Positions 26,481 through 36,640 are shown, numbered from the stretch's first letter. The stretch is DNA of 64,000 bases from Stieleria neptunia (GCF_007754155.1 NZ_CP037423.1:930001-994000); one strand, 5' to 3'. The notes: generated by a model not told the origin, from the letters alone. Numbers and translations are program-made.

Positions 26481-26729
26481 ATGAGCAAGAAGAAACCCGA
26501 TCTGCCGTTCGTGATTCGTGCGATGACGGGATGCGGTGTCCCGACATCCAAGCGCCAGGCGTCGGCGATTTCGAAAGAGGATGCCACGGCGATTCTCGAT
26601 GCGTACAAGAACAAACGCGGCCGCGGAGTGCTGACGCACGCTCTAGGGAAGATTCAGGCGTCGGAGTCTCCGGCGGTCGTTCCCGATTCAGGCTCTGACG
26701 AAAAAACGACCGCTGACAATCAATCCTGA
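26481..26729 (+). CDS. Small tail-assembly-region protein
   Basis: ATG 26481 is preferred over 26478 because the ribosome site AGGAA is then 6 bases away. The 82-aa basic protein (DLPFVIRAMTGCGVP, ATAILDAYKNKRGRG) lies where tail assembly chaperones are usually encoded. No frameshift signal linking it to the next gene was seen. Confidence 0.45.
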   Translation: MSKKKPDLPFVIRAMTGCGVPTSKRQASAISKEDATAILDAYKNKRGRGVLTHALGKIQASESPAVVPDSGSDEKTTADNQS

Positions 26730-26744
26730 TCAACGCTCTGACAC

Positions 26745-27536
26745 ATGCCTTTTCTGTACTTTATCCCGAGCGACGCAAACCAGGTCACGCCGGCGGACAT
26801 CGATCGGCTGGGGCTGGGCTACGCGATTGACCATCCGACGTCGAAAGGATGCATCGGTCCCGATGGTCGTCGTGGATTCATCATGGGCCGCAACCCCAAG
26901 ACGTTGCACGCCATGAATGCGGAAACGCAAACGTGGATCCCTGCGCCGAAGCTGGGCCAAGATTCGCCGCCCTACTGGGTCGGATTCGAATCAAAACCGA
27001 CGGTCGAAGGTTTGGCGCGCGAAGACCAAGTCACCAGCGTGACGGTGGAGACGACGGGCGGGTACAAGTGGAACGTCCCCAAGTTGGTAATGTGGCAGGA
27101 GGGTGACAACACGCCCGCGGTCTGGAACACTCCGCTGCCCGTTTGCATTGACATCGACGACGACGGGAATCCGATCGATGGTGCGGTGGTCCCGCAGTAC
27201 CGGGAAATGTTCGACATCGGGCTACGGGTTCTGACGCGGCTGGCCGGTGGGAACGATGGTGGATTGTCCAGCAGCCAATTGATCCGATTCGCCGCCAATT
27301 GCATCGGCATCAACTACCGGGTATCGCTGCTGGAACTGTCCAGCCGAGTCCTCTCATGCCTGTCGACGGAGGATGCGTTGCGGGTGATTCACGCCGCGAT
27401 CGACTGGCAGGGCTACCGGGACGCGGTGGGAAACTGGGATGGCCGGCAAGGCCGGCCGACTACCGCTACGGGATCTGGATCCGCAGAACCAACGCCGGAC
27501 AGTCCAGCGACTACCGACCCACCGTCGGCCAATTAG
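26745..27536 (+). CDS. Tail-region protein, unknown
   Basis: The 263-aa protein begins with a compact domain (FLYFIPSDANQVTPADIDR), followed by a possible beta region and a helical part (residues about 145-225); the last 30 residues are Pro/Thr/Ser-rich and disordered. Encoded just before the tape measure. Could be a chaperone or minor tail protein; not recognised. Confidence 0.5.
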   Translation: MPFLYFIPSDANQVTPADIDRLGLGYAIDHPTSKGCIGPDGRRGFIMGRNPKTLHAMNAETQTWIPAPKLGQDSPPYWVGFESKPTVEGLAREDQVTSVTVETTGGYKWNVPKLVMWQEGDNTPAVWNTPLPVCIDIDDDGNPIDGAVVPQYREMFDIGLRVLTRLAGGNDGGLSSSQLIRFAANCIGINYRVSLLELSSRVLSCLSTEDALRVIHAAIDWQGYRDAVGNWDGRQGRPTTATGSGSAEPTPDSPATTDPPSAN

Positions 27537-27554
27537 CAGCCTGGGTAGAGCATC

Positions 27555-30500
27555 ATGGCGGGTAAAGCTCAGCTGATCGTCGAACTCACCTCGGACGAGG
27601 AACGGCTGCTGAACGGGTTTCGCAAAGCCCAAGCGGCCGATGAGGAGCTGCGCGCGGGTCTGAAGAAGACCGGTGTCGAAGTCGACGCAATGGGCAAGGA
27701 AATGGTCGACGCGATGCTGAAGGCCGGCAACGCGACCGCGGCGACGACCGACAAAATTCTCAAGCAGCTGCGGGGCATCGGTCCCCAAGGGAAGAAGCTG
27801 TTCGGTGAACTGAGCCAACACGGCAAACAGTCCGTCGATGACATCGTCAAAAAGCTGGACGCGGTCGATCAGAAGCTCGCCGCCCAAGCGAGAAACCTGC
27901 TCGCCGAATGGGCGAAGACCGATAACGCCGACAAGTTCGAAAAGACGCGGTCGCAGCTCGAATCACTCGGCGGCGACTTCAAGGTCCTGGGGGCGGAGAT
28001 CAAGAAGGCGACCGAGATTCCCGAGGACCGGATCGGTGAAGCCCAAAAACTAGTCGCCGAGCTGAATCGGATCGATCCGAATTCCGCCAAGGCGATCGCT
28101 CGGGCGATGAAGCAGGCCAAGAAACACGTTGAGAAATCGCGTTTGGATCAATTCGTTTCGCAGTTGGCGGGAGGCACGAAGCAGGCGAGAGAGCTGGCCA
28201 AGGTCCTGGGCGTTGACATGAAGGAGTCGTCACTGGCGGCCGAGGGAGGCATCGAGGGGATCGCCCAAAAGATCATCGCGTTGCGGCCGGAGTTGAAACG
28301 CTCGGTCAACCGCTGGAAGCGGGACATGGCGGAGGCCGCGAAGTTCGGCGAAGGGAAGTACGAGCAAGCGTTGAACGCGCTGCGTGCCGGCGACCCCGTC
28401 AGCACGCAGGTGGCCGACAAGATCAAAACGCACTTGGTCAGTTCCGGCAAGATCGTCGAAAGAACGTTCAAAGACATGATCAAGCCGCTGGAACAGATTG
28501 ATCCGAAGCTGGCGGCGGAGGCGAAGAAGTGGCACAAGCATCTGCAAGATCACGAGAAGAAGAGCAACAACGCGTTCAGGCAGGCTTCGTCGTTCGCCCT
28601 GACCGAGATTGCATCGATCGCGGCGGCGTATGTCGGGGTGCAGGAGGCGGTTCAATTCGTGACGCAGGCGATGCAGGAACAGCAGGATGTGCTCAAGAAG
28701 GCCGCGGAGGAACAGCGCACACTGGCGTCCGCACAGCAAGAAGCTCTCAAGAACCTGGCGACGGTCAGCCAGTCGGACCGAACGGACTTGCTTCAGAATC
28801 TGGTTCCCGACACGGCGGTTGCTGCGGCGTTTCCCGATCTGGCCAACCTGACCAAGGCGATCGGTGACACTCGATCGGCCGGCGCATCGGTGGACCAAAT
28901 CAAACAGATCTTGCCCGTCGCGGCAAACTTGACCGCGCTGACGCCTGAGTTCGTCGATGAAACTTCGACCGCATTGGCCGATTCGATCCGTGCGACCGGG
29001 AATCAGAACGTGAAGGAGGTTGCGTCACAGCTGCTGCTGGCCGGGTCGGATGCCCGCATCGTGGATCCGTCGAAGTTGTTTCGGAATCTTCCGCCGGTCC
29101 AAGTTGCGGCGGCCAATTCGGTTTCCGATGCGTTGCGGAGCGAGTCGGCGTTGCAAGCGACGGCGGCGTTCACGGCAGTCACCCGCGCCGGTGCCGACTC
29201 CCAGGGCGATGCTTCGCAAACGGCTCAGATTCAAATCCAGGCTCGGTTGCGGTCGTTCTTCCAGGACCTGGGGAAGGACGCGACCGAGGCGACGGCGGAA
29301 CTGGCGAAGCTGAAGAAAGCGGATCCGCTGACAGCGGTGCAACGGAACACGTTCAACAAGCTGAGTCAAAACGAGGCCGATAAGGCCAAGAACGATCGCG
29401 AGATCGCACGTCTGCAATCAGAAATCGACGGCATCGAATCCAAGTTGGATGCCGGTGATCTGGACGCCGAGTCGCGGCGGGTGCTGGGGATCCAGAAGCG
29501 GGACCTGGGGCGTGAATTGGTTCGCGTCAGGCGTGTCGAGTTTTCCGACGACGATGCCGCCCAGTTGCAGGGATTGCGGGATCGGATCGGGGACAAGGAC
29601 CGGGCGTACCAGGAGAAGGTCGCGGAATTGGAGGGCACGATCGCGGCGGCCAGCATCAAGGGCTACAAGGGCGGACGGCCGGAATTGTTCTTTGATCAAT
29701 TGAAGGTGCTGCAGCAGAATCCCGCTCTGCGTGAAGCGTTCTTGAAGGACAAATTCGGGGAGCAGCGGTTCCGCAGTGCGACCGAGCAGTTTGTCACGGG
29801 CGGACAAGCCTACGACGACGCGATCGCGGCCTACGAAAACCTGCGCCGTCATCGGGGCTCGACCGCGTTGTTGGACGACAAGCTGCGAGAACTTCGGTTC
29901 GGAACGCCGCAGCTGGAACAAGCGTATTTGCAGCGGCAAGCCGAGACGGGGCAAGCGTTGCAGTTTTCGTACGATGCGATCGGGGCGCAACAGGGTGCGT
30001 TTCGTGAACAGTTGGCCGACGTGCTGCTGGAAACCCGCAATTCTGGACTGTTGAAGAATTTGAAACAGTCGTTCGAGGAGATTGGCGTCCGCAACGGCGT
30101 GCTATTGAGTGGCAGCGAAGGCCCCGAAGAAGTCTTTTCCGGGATCTTCCGTTTGGCGGAACGATCGCGGGATCTGCGGGCCGGCGGGATCACACCGGCA
30201 GAAGCGCCGCGGGCCCGACGCGTCTCGAATCTGATGGAGACCGCGTTCGCAACCTTGCAGTCGTCGGCGACGCTTGCGGAATCACCGGACGTGATTTCGG
30301 CGTTGTCCGATCGGGCCGGCCGTGTCGCCGGCGCGATTCAGTCGGGCGACTATTCGTTCCTGCAGGGCGATGCCGCGTCGGTGGTTTCAGCGAACAAGGA
30401 GGTGTTTCTGCGGCTGGCGTCGGTGTTGGAACGGATCGAAGCGTTGCAGGCCGAGCAACTCGGTGAAGCGCGAAAGACCGCCGAAAACACGAAACCGAAT

Positions 30501-30566
30501 CAACGCCGGCCGACCGATGCGACTCGACGTGCCGCCGGCGCGGCGGACCGGAGGCGGGCACCGTGA
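27555..30566 (+). CDS. Tail tape measure protein
   Basis: This is the longest late gene (1003 aa). It is overwhelmingly helical, with many Lys/Glu/Ala heptads and a hydrophobic patch at about 345-370 (ALTEIASIAAAYVGV), the usual tape-measure features. By the rule of about 1.5 angstrom per residue it would specify a tail near 150 nm, an estimate only. It overlaps the following gene. Confidence 0.8.
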   Translation: MAGKAQLIVELTSDEERLLNGFRKAQAADEELRAGLKKTGVEVDAMGKEMVDAMLKAGNATAATTDKILKQLRGIGPQGKKLFGELSQHGKQSVDDIVKKLDAVDQKLAAQARNLLAEWAKTDNADKFEKTRSQLESLGGDFKVLGAEIKKATEIPEDRIGEAQKLVAELNRIDPNSAKAIARAMKQAKKHVEKSRLDQFVSQLAGGTKQARELAKVLGVDMKESSLAAEGGIEGIAQKIIALRPELKRSVNRWKRDMAEAAKFGEGKYEQALNALRAGDPVSTQVADKIKTHLVSSGKIVERTFKDMIKPLEQIDPKLAAEAKKWHKHLQDHEKKSNNAFRQASSFALTEIASIAAAYVGVQEAVQFVTQAMQEQQDVLKKAAEEQRTLASAQQEALKNLATVSQSDRTDLLQNLVPDTAVAAAFPDLANLTKAIGDTRSAGASVDQIKQILPVAANLTALTPEFVDETSTALADSIRATGNQNVKEVASQLLLAGSDARIVDPSKLFRNLPPVQVAAANSVSDALRSESALQATAAFTAVTRAGADSQGDASQTAQIQIQARLRSFFQDLGKDATEATAELAKLKKADPLTAVQRNTFNKLSQNEADKAKNDREIARLQSEIDGIESKLDAGDLDAESRRVLGIQKRDLGRELVRVRRVEFSDDDAAQLQGLRDRIGDKDRAYQEKVAELEGTIAAASIKGYKGGRPELFFDQLKVLQQNPALREAFLKDKFGEQRFRSATEQFVTGGQAYDDAIAAYENLRRHRGSTALLDDKLRELRFGTPQLEQAYLQRQAETGQALQFSYDAIGAQQGAFREQLADVLLETRNSGLLKNLKQSFEEIGVRNGVLLSGSEGPEEVFSGIFRLAERSRDLRAGGITPAEAPRARRVSNLMETAFATLQSSATLAESPDVISALSDRAGRVAGAIQSGDYSFLQGDAASVVSANKEVFLRLASVLERIEALQAEQLGEARKTAENTKPNQRRPTDATRRAAGAADRRRAP

Positions 30567-30991
30567 TCAAAATCGACTCGATCGAATTCGATTTCAAACG
30601 CGGCGACATCCTGCTTCCGGAACCGGACGCGATCCCGTTTCGGTCCCAGTCGATCGAAGGGATCGGGATCCAGAAGACGCAGGAGCGGTCTCCCGGTTTC
30701 ACGTTGACCTTGATCCGGTTTGCGGCAGCGACGGCGTTGGTGGTCGAAAAGAGCACGATCGTGACGAAGATCGGCACGACGGTTTCGATCGTCGAACGGG
30801 TCAACGGTGCGGACATCAACTGGTCGGCACCGGGCGGTCACAAGTTTGTTGTCACCCAGGCCCGGATGGTCGACTGGAAAGTGATTCCGGGGTTCTATGG
30901 ATACCGCGGGACGACCTATGGTTCCTTCACGCCGGCGCTGCGGATGGTCAGTCAGTGGACGATGTACGCGATTGAGAACCCGGTCATCTGA
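30563..30991 (+). CDS. Distal tail-region protein
   Basis: The GTG start overlaps the tape measure stop. The 142-aa protein is beta-rich (FTLTLIRFAAATALVVEKST, HKFVVTQARM, FTPALRMVSQWTMY) and sits where distal tail or tail-tip hub adaptors are encoded. No known motif. Confidence 0.45.
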   Translation: MIKIDSIEFDFKRGDILLPEPDAIPFRSQSIEGIGIQKTQERSPGFTLTLIRFAAATALVVEKSTIVTKIGTTVSIVERVNGADINWSAPGGHKFVVTQARMVDWKVIPGFYGYRGTTYGSFTPALRMVSQWTMYAIENPVI

Positions 30992-33144
30992 TGCCAACCA
31001 TCAACCTGAACGGACTCGGCAACCCCGAGAACGCCGCCCTGCTGGTTTTCACGAAATCCGTCTGGTCGGACCCGTTCGTCTATCAGCCAAACGCCATTGT
31101 CGAAGAAGTGGTCTGGACGATCGCACCGGAGGTGAGTGCTGCGTCGCTGCAGTGGCGGTATGGGAACACGGTCTACGTGCCGGGCGCGACGGCCGCGGCG
31201 TCCGTGCCGAAAGTCACCACGCGGGGCTACTACGTCTTGATTCTGCAGCCGATCGGGCCGGGTCAATGGTTGTCGTGGCTGGGGTATGCGGACTATCCGG
31301 TGACGCTGGACGAAGACGACGTCAGCGGCATTCAGCGGATCCCCTGCTTTGGATTTGATCGTGCGTTGCAATACGCGACGATCACCTCGACCGTCCACGT
31401 CGACCCGGTGGATTCTGAAAAGTGGATTCGCAACGACATGGGCGCGACGTTCAACCGGGACACCAAGGGCGATCGCAGTTCCGCCAAGGTGAAGGTGCTG
31501 GATACGGATCCGACGCCGACGGTTTATGCGTTTGAGAATCCGGGTGTCGAGGCTCGCGAGTGGTGGTCCAGTCAAGACATCGCCCAGCACTTGATGACGT
31601 TCCATCTGCCGACGTCAAACTTCATTCCCGGATCGATTCCCTGGACGATCGTCGGTTTGGATCGATTGCCGGATTGGGACCACCCGAAGCTGGAGACGGA
31701 CGATCGATCGGTTCACGATTGTCTGACCGAGTTGACGCCGTCGGATCGGATGTTGGGCTGGCGAGTGATGCCGGAAGTGACGTTCCCCGGCGCGGATCCG
31801 ATCACCAACGTTCCGACAATCAACGCGATCAACATCGAGTTTTTCACTCGGGCTGCATCGCCGATCACGTTGCCGGGTGTGACCAATCTGTCGGCGAACC
31901 ATGACATCCAGACGTGGACGCTGGACGAAGACCGTTTGTCAGACGCGACGATCGACGAAGACGACTCCGACATGGTCGACCAGGTGATCGTCCGCGGTCC
32001 GCGTGAGGTCGCCGTGGGGACGTTCTATTGGTCGGATGATTGGGTGGCCGGCTGGACGCCGACGGAATTGTCGGAGTACGTGTCGGCGTACTCCGGAGAG
32101 ACTTGGTGGTCGGCCGGGACGCTGGCCCAGCAGCGGGAATGGAATCAGTTCTTTCGGGATCAGCCCAAATACAGCGACATCTATCGGACGTTTCCGATCC
32201 GCGATGACTGGGATGGCCAGGTCAACGGCGAACCGCTGTTCTGGAAAGCGGATCCGGGCGACGACGACTACATCCCGTATCTGGGGAATGTCCAATTCAT
32301 GCAGCGATTGCCGCTGTTCAAGGGCATCGACTATTCCGGCGACATTGCGACGGTTGACGAGCAACGTGGCCGGCGGACGATGCCGATCCTGGTCTTCATC
32401 GAGGAACCGGGGCAGCCGAACAAATACCGCCGGCTGCAAACGGTGTTTACCGAGTTCGGTTTGAGTCCTGTAAAGCATCCCAACGCGCTGGAGTACGATT
32501 TGAGAGTGGTTTCGTACTTCGATCGCGGGCCAGGGTTTCGCATTGAAGTCGACGGTGCGCCGCAACACGCTCATCGACCATCGTTCACCGGGAATGATGC
32601 CGACCCCGAAAAGACGAACCCGAAAATCTGGGGCGAACTGGATAGCGAGACGATGATCATCACCGCGGCAATGGTGGGCGATCGCCGACCGGAAGTCCGT
32701 TTCCCGGCCACCGTGTCGGCGGACTTCGTGCGCAAGCGGTACATCGTGCTGGACCATCCGGGTCTGCAGCACGTCGAGATCGCTGCCGGCACGGTTGTCG
32801 GCTACGACTATCAAGGAGCGCTGGAAACGAGTGACGGCGGGACGCTGCGGGATCCGTTTGACATGCTGATGGCACTCGGAACGCTGGCGGCGGAGCGATT
32901 CTTGACGCCCCGCACGACGGCGCGGATCCGCACCGGCCGGGCGCTGAATATCGAAACGGGATCTTTGATCGCGTCGATCAACGGCACGGCGGTCGATGCG
33001 GTGATTAGCGAAGTGCGGATTTCGACACCGGTGGTCGAGTCGGATTCGCCGCCTCCATATGTGATGGACATCACCGCGATCGACAACGATCTGGACATCA
33101 CGAGTCTGATCGCACGTGTCCCCGTTCCGGAGGTGAACCAATGA
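30991..33144 (+). CDS. Tail tip/baseplate hub protein
   Basis: The 717-aa protein starts within one base of the previous stop. Size, position after the distal protein and mixed beta/alpha sequence with many Asp/Trp/Tyr suggest a central tail-tip (hub or gp27-like) protein. Around residues 140-215 there is a segment (RNDMGATFNRDTKGD…) with features of structural hub proteins. The family is not firmly recognised. Confidence 0.5.
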   Translation: MPTINLNGLGNPENAALLVFTKSVWSDPFVYQPNAIVEEVVWTIAPEVSAASLQWRYGNTVYVPGATAAASVPKVTTRGYYVLILQPIGPGQWLSWLGYADYPVTLDEDDVSGIQRIPCFGFDRALQYATITSTVHVDPVDSEKWIRNDMGATFNRDTKGDRSSAKVKVLDTDPTPTVYAFENPGVEAREWWSSQDIAQHLMTFHLPTSNFIPGSIPWTIVGLDRLPDWDHPKLETDDRSVHDCLTELTPSDRMLGWRVMPEVTFPGADPITNVPTINAINIEFFTRAASPITLPGVTNLSANHDIQTWTLDEDRLSDATIDEDDSDMVDQVIVRGPREVAVGTFYWSDDWVAGWTPTELSEYVSAYSGETWWSAGTLAQQREWNQFFRDQPKYSDIYRTFPIRDDWDGQVNGEPLFWKADPGDDDYIPYLGNVQFMQRLPLFKGIDYSGDIATVDEQRGRRTMPILVFIEEPGQPNKYRRLQTVFTEFGLSPVKHPNALEYDLRVVSYFDRGPGFRIEVDGAPQHAHRPSFTGNDADPEKTNPKIWGELDSETMIITAAMVGDRRPEVRFPATVSADFVRKRYIVLDHPGLQHVEIAAGTVVGYDYQGALETSDGGTLRDPFDMLMALGTLAAERFLTPRTTARIRTGRALNIETGSLIASINGTAVDAVISEVRISTPVVESDSPPPYVMDITAIDNDLDITSLIARVPVPEVNQ

Positions 33145-33440
33145 GCGGACCACGGCCGGGATTTCCATTCGAAGCGATCGCGACGAGCGGGGCGGCGGCG
33201 TTTGAAGAAGCGGTCGGTCCGGCTGGTGAAGACAAGTTTCATTTCTTCAGCGCGGTCCCGCTCGAATACACCGAATCGAATGTCAGTGCGGGTGTGGTTC
33301 AGTGGCAGTACGGAAAGCAAAGTGCCGGAGATGTGATCCGAACGCGAAACGCGATCAACGTGGACATCCAGCCCACCGATCGGATCGTGATGATGCTGGG
33401 TGCCGATGGTCTGGGCATCGTTCTGGTCTTACTGTGCTGA
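33141..33440 (+). CDS. Small tail-tip-region protein
   Basis: The 99-aa protein is coupled to the hub gene through an ATGA overlap. It includes a VQWQYGKQSAGDVIR segment resembling the LQWRYGNTVYVPG region near the N-terminus of the hub protein, suggesting a shared small domain. Confidence 0.45.
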   Translation: MSGPRPGFPFEAIATSGAAAFEEAVGPAGEDKFHFFSAVPLEYTESNVSAGVVQWQYGKQSAGDVIRTRNAINVDIQPTDRIVMMLGADGLGIVLVLLC

Positions 33441-33449
33441 GGATGAACG

Positions 33450-34796
33450 ATGGCTGACCGATTGAGCGGCAACTGTTGCCAGGAAGCGGAGTGCGCGGCG
33501 AATTCCTATGACACGATCGGCAAGTGGTCGACCGGAGTCGGTGGCACGATCACGGATGCCGGCATGTTTTGGGTCACGCCGAATGAGCAGATTCAGACGT
33601 TCAACGTGGATGGCGAAGTCAACCCGGCGTTCTTTGTCACGGGGAAGGAGGCGTGGGAGATTCGGTTCTACATGCGGGGACAAGCGACGTTCACGATCGA
33701 TTCGGTTGAGTTGGTGATCGACACCGATGCCCAGACGATCACGGTTGACGGCCACACGGATTCAATCGGGCAGTTTGAGCGGCACTTGCCGTCTGACGAT
33801 CTGTTCTTGTTTCGATTGCGTGTCACTCCCACGCATGCGTATCTACTCGGATATGGAAACTATCAGGTCGGAACAGTGTTCGGAGCGGAATCCAATGCGC
33901 ACTCAATCCTGACCGTTGACCGATCAAGCGATGCGCCAGATTCGTTTTCGGTGGTCTGGACCGACGCGACGATCGGAGGATTTACGATCAGCGAGTCAAC
34001 GGTGACCGTGACCGACGACTACGTCCCGTCGTTTGAGCGTCTTTGCTGGACGGAGCCATCTCTCGAGTGCCCGTACTTCATGGTCAAGCAGATGACGCAG
34101 AATCATCTGTACCAAGACGATCCGGGGTACAACCGCGATTACTACGTCGCAGACATCACTTCGACAGGATGGGACCCGTGGGGATGGATCTTTTCTGATT
34201 GCATGGTTCCAAGTCCGATCGCATGGGCATCCGGAACGGTGCTGACGGGGCCGCCTTCATGGCCGTTCCCTGACGCGCCCGACCCGACGGAAACCTTGCA
34301 GACCCATCAATTTTCAAACCCGTGCGGACAAGGCGGAAGCTTTGTCAGATGGGTCGACGAGGGCGGCGGGTCTTATTCCTACAAGACCATCGACCTTGCT
34401 GTCTACGATGCGGGGTTCACCTATGCGGCACAGCTCGCTCTGACGTGGCCGACCCCGACGTTCTCCCAGCCGTACCCAAAACCGCATTACACCGCGAGCT
34501 TTTCCACGCAGTTCACCCACATCAACCAGTTTTCGTGTGGGGTCGGCAACAACTGCAATCTCAACATCGTGTCCGACGGCTCCGCGTCGGCTGACATCGC
34601 GTGCAATGACTTGCAAAACGGGTTTACCCTGAGTGTTTCCGGGACGCTGTCGTACGATGCAAACGATGACGGCGTCCCAGTCGACCCTCCCGATGAAATG
34701 GATTTCCAAATACGCACCTCGTGCACGATCGAGACCAAGACGCCTGACGAAATTCTTGGCTACTACGGGACTGTGGGAGGAACCTGGACGGTATGA
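33450..34796 (+). CDS. Cys-rich tail fibre/tip protein
   Basis: The 448-aa protein is beta-rich with about a dozen cysteines in the outer parts (CCQEAEC near the N-terminus; CGVGNNCNLN, DIACND later), unusual for cytoplasmic proteins and suggestive of extracellular exposure or metal binding. It probably forms a receptor-binding or tip protein. Its stop overlaps the next gene's ATG, so the last gene of the operon is coupled to it. Confidence 0.5.
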   Translation: MADRLSGNCCQEAECAANSYDTIGKWSTGVGGTITDAGMFWVTPNEQIQTFNVDGEVNPAFFVTGKEAWEIRFYMRGQATFTIDSVELVIDTDAQTITVDGHTDSIGQFERHLPSDDLFLFRLRVTPTHAYLLGYGNYQVGTVFGAESNAHSILTVDRSSDAPDSFSVVWTDATIGGFTISESTVTVTDDYVPSFERLCWTEPSLECPYFMVKQMTQNHLYQDDPGYNRDYYVADITSTGWDPWGWIFSDCMVPSPIAWASGTVLTGPPSWPFPDAPDPTETLQTHQFSNPCGQGGSFVRWVDEGGGSYSYKTIDLAVYDAGFTYAAQLALTWPTPTFSQPYPKPHYTASFSTQFTHINQFSCGVGNNCNLNIVSDGSASADIACNDLQNGFTLSVSGTLSYDANDDGVPVDPPDEMDFQIRTSCTIETKTPDEILGYYGTVGGTWTV

Positions 34797-35986
34797 CTTC
34801 GCGAAAGTGTGTCGGTTGCGGTCGGACATTCGCAGCGGATGTGGCAACCAAATTTTCTTGTTGCGGGCAACCCATCCGGGTCGACGGCAACTCCAGGCAC
34901 CAGGTCGCCGCAAACGCATCACCACGGATCAGTCGCGCCACGAGAGCGATCGCCGCATGCGTGAAGTGTGAGCACTACACGACATCTGACGGCAAGAGCG
35001 GTTGCGGGCTTTTCCGGGGGTCACTCTGCAAGTCGATGTCACTGATCGCCGACGGCGAGGGCTGCCACGATCACGCCAATCCGCGGTTTGATCCTGACTG
35101 GGTGACCGACCATCACTTCTACGGTCCATGGATCACGTACGAAGAATTGCGGCGAGACATCGCGGGCTTTGCGTCACGCCTATCGGTGATGCAATTCGAC
35201 GCGATCGCCGGCGTGCCGCGGTCGGGGATGATGGTCGCCAGCGAGCTGGCCGTTCGGTTGGGTCTGCCGCTGTACAGCCTCGAAGAATCGGGACTGCATC
35301 GATTGGCGACCGGATTGCGACTGCGGAACGTCGAACTGAAAGCCGGCAAGCTGTTGGTGATGGAGGACTCTTCTGCGAGTGGGAGGTCGATCAACGAAGC
35401 GAAGCAGTGGTTGGGCGACCGGCCGAATACGGTGTTTGGAGCGATCTATTCCACGACGCGAGCGCTCGGCGGGATTGATATGCATCACCGCACGCTGGAA
35501 TTGGCCCACTGGTTCGAATGGAATTTGCTTGGTAATCCGTACTTGATGACCACGATTCCGATCGGCACGGATTTCGACGGGGTGCTCTGTCCCGATTTCA
35601 CGCCGGAAGAGGATGACGATGGATTGCGATACCGCAGGCGGATGACCGAGATGCCGTGTATCCGGCATCCAGGTGTTGCCGAATTGCCGTGCATCATCAC
35701 GGCGCGGCTGGAAAAGTACCGTGAGTTGACCGAACAGTGGCTTGCCGAACGGCGAATCAAGTATCGCCGCTTGGTGATGGGGCCATGGCGGACGCAGAAG
35801 GAACGTTCGATGGTGGACTTGGGTCAGTGGAAGGCGCAGCGTTGCCGCGAGTTGGGACTCGACATTTTTATCGAGTCTTGCACCGTCCAAGCCAAGCGAA
35901 TCGCAAACGTCGCCCGTGGCATTGCCGTGGTCTGTCCGGAGGCGAAGACCACGTTCATTCGCGACCGGGTGAGTGTTGGTGTTTAG
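34793..35986 (+). CDS. Cys-rich domain + phosphoribosyltransferase + HAD phosphatase fusion
   Basis: The 397-aa protein shows three parts. Residues 1-95 hold cysteine clusters (CVGC, CC, CVKC, then CG, C, C) like a metal-binding domain. Residues about 115-245 are a type I phosphoribosyltransferase: FDAIAGVPRSGMM and the PRPP loop LLVMEDSSASGRSI (187-200). Residues about 250-395 are a HAD domain: motif I GTDFDGV (D260, D262), motif II IITAR (T303), a Lys near 337 and an acidic end FIESC (361). The chemistry would be a PRPP-dependent transfer plus dephosphorylation, with substrate unknown. It is the last gene of the virion operon and is coupled to the fibre gene. PRTase-HAD pairs are known in metabolite-making modules, but a fused copy with a Cys domain in a phage tail operon is not something I recognise. 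Confidence 0.75.
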   Translation: MTSRKCVGCGRTFAADVATKFSCCGQPIRVDGNSRHQVAANASPRISRATRAIAACVKCEHYTTSDGKSGCGLFRGSLCKSMSLIADGEGCHDHANPRFDPDWVTDHHFYGPWITYEELRRDIAGFASRLSVMQFDAIAGVPRSGMMVASELAVRLGLPLYSLEESGLHRLATGLRLRNVELKAGKLLVMEDSSASGRSINEAKQWLGDRPNTVFGAIYSTTRALGGIDMHHRTLELAHWFEWNLLGNPYLMTTIPIGTDFDGVLCPDFTPEEDDDGLRYRRRMTEMPCIRHPGVAELPCIITARLEKYRELTEQWLAERRIKYRRLVMGPWRTQKERSMVDLGQWKAQRCRELGLDIFIESCTVQAKRIANVARGIAVVCPEAKTTFIRDRVSVGV

Positions 35987-36003
35987 CCTTGAGGCGATTC
36001 CGG

Positions 36004-36022
36004 GTCGCTGCGATGCAGCGAC
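36004..36022. terminator. Hairpin after the late operon
   Basis: GTCGCTGC-GAT-GCAGCGAC, a perfect 8-bp stem, lies 18 bases after the PRTase-HAD stop. There is no T tract; Rho-dependent or structural function is possible. Confidence 0.35.
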
Positions 36023-36027
36023 AATGG

Positions 36028-36050
36028 GCGGCTGAAGCCTGGACACCAAC
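36028..36050. repeat. Dispersed repeat C (copy 3)
   Basis: GCGGCTGAAGCCTGGACACC plus AAC, one base different from the copies at 23913 and 23948. Confidence 0.75.
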
Positions 36051-36370
36051 ACGTATGCTCGAGTCAAAAGCGATACCCCTCTTTCCACGATGATGCTTTT
36101 CGTCATTCACTCGCGCCGATTCAGTTTTGCCTCCGAGCAAAAAAATATGGAATCTTGATGCGATGAAGCCCTGTGCATTCGCCTGTCTGCGATTCGCACC
36201 AAAAGGTACGCGAAAACACGCGGTCTGAAATCGTGCTACACCGCACCCCTGATAGGGGGCGGATTTCCGGGCTGATTGCGCGCGGATTTTCCCCGCAAGA
36301 TTCGCGGGAAAGTTTTTCAAAATTCCCGCGAATCGTTGATGATGCCCGCGAATTGTCCACGTCGATCGAT

Positions 36371-36428
36371 GTGGGATAGGCTTCCAGCCTGTCATCGGCG
36401 GAGTCGACAGGCTGGAAGCCTATCCCAC
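36371..36428. repeat. Palindromic repeat A (copy 5)
   Basis: Full palindrome in the 640-base gap between the late and leftward operons. The gap upstream (36051-36370) holds no convincing gene. Confidence 0.85.
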
Positions 36429-36551
36429 TGGTTTGCCGCGCGTATCGGTGGCGGTCCGCGCAGTGTGGGGAACGCTCGCGCAGAATCGCGAGAATCGGCC
36501 GCTAACGGCCGCGGCGATAGATGGGGCGGATGCATCGGGCGCGCATAGAAA

Positions 36552-36584
36552 AACGGGGGAGCGTAGCCGATACGCTCCCCCGTT
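36552..36584 (-). terminator. Strong intrinsic terminator of the leftward operon
   Basis: AACGGGGGAGCGTA and its exact complement TACGCTCCCCCGTT form a 14-bp stem with a 5-nt loop (GCCGA). On the minus strand the stem ends in GTTTTT, giving a T run, so it fits a terminator for the operon at 36692-38375. On the plus strand there is no T run. Confidence 0.8.
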
Positions 36585-36640
36585 AACGCAACGCGGGGTG
36601 CGTATCGGTCCGATCGATGAACGATCGGAAACCTTTACAC

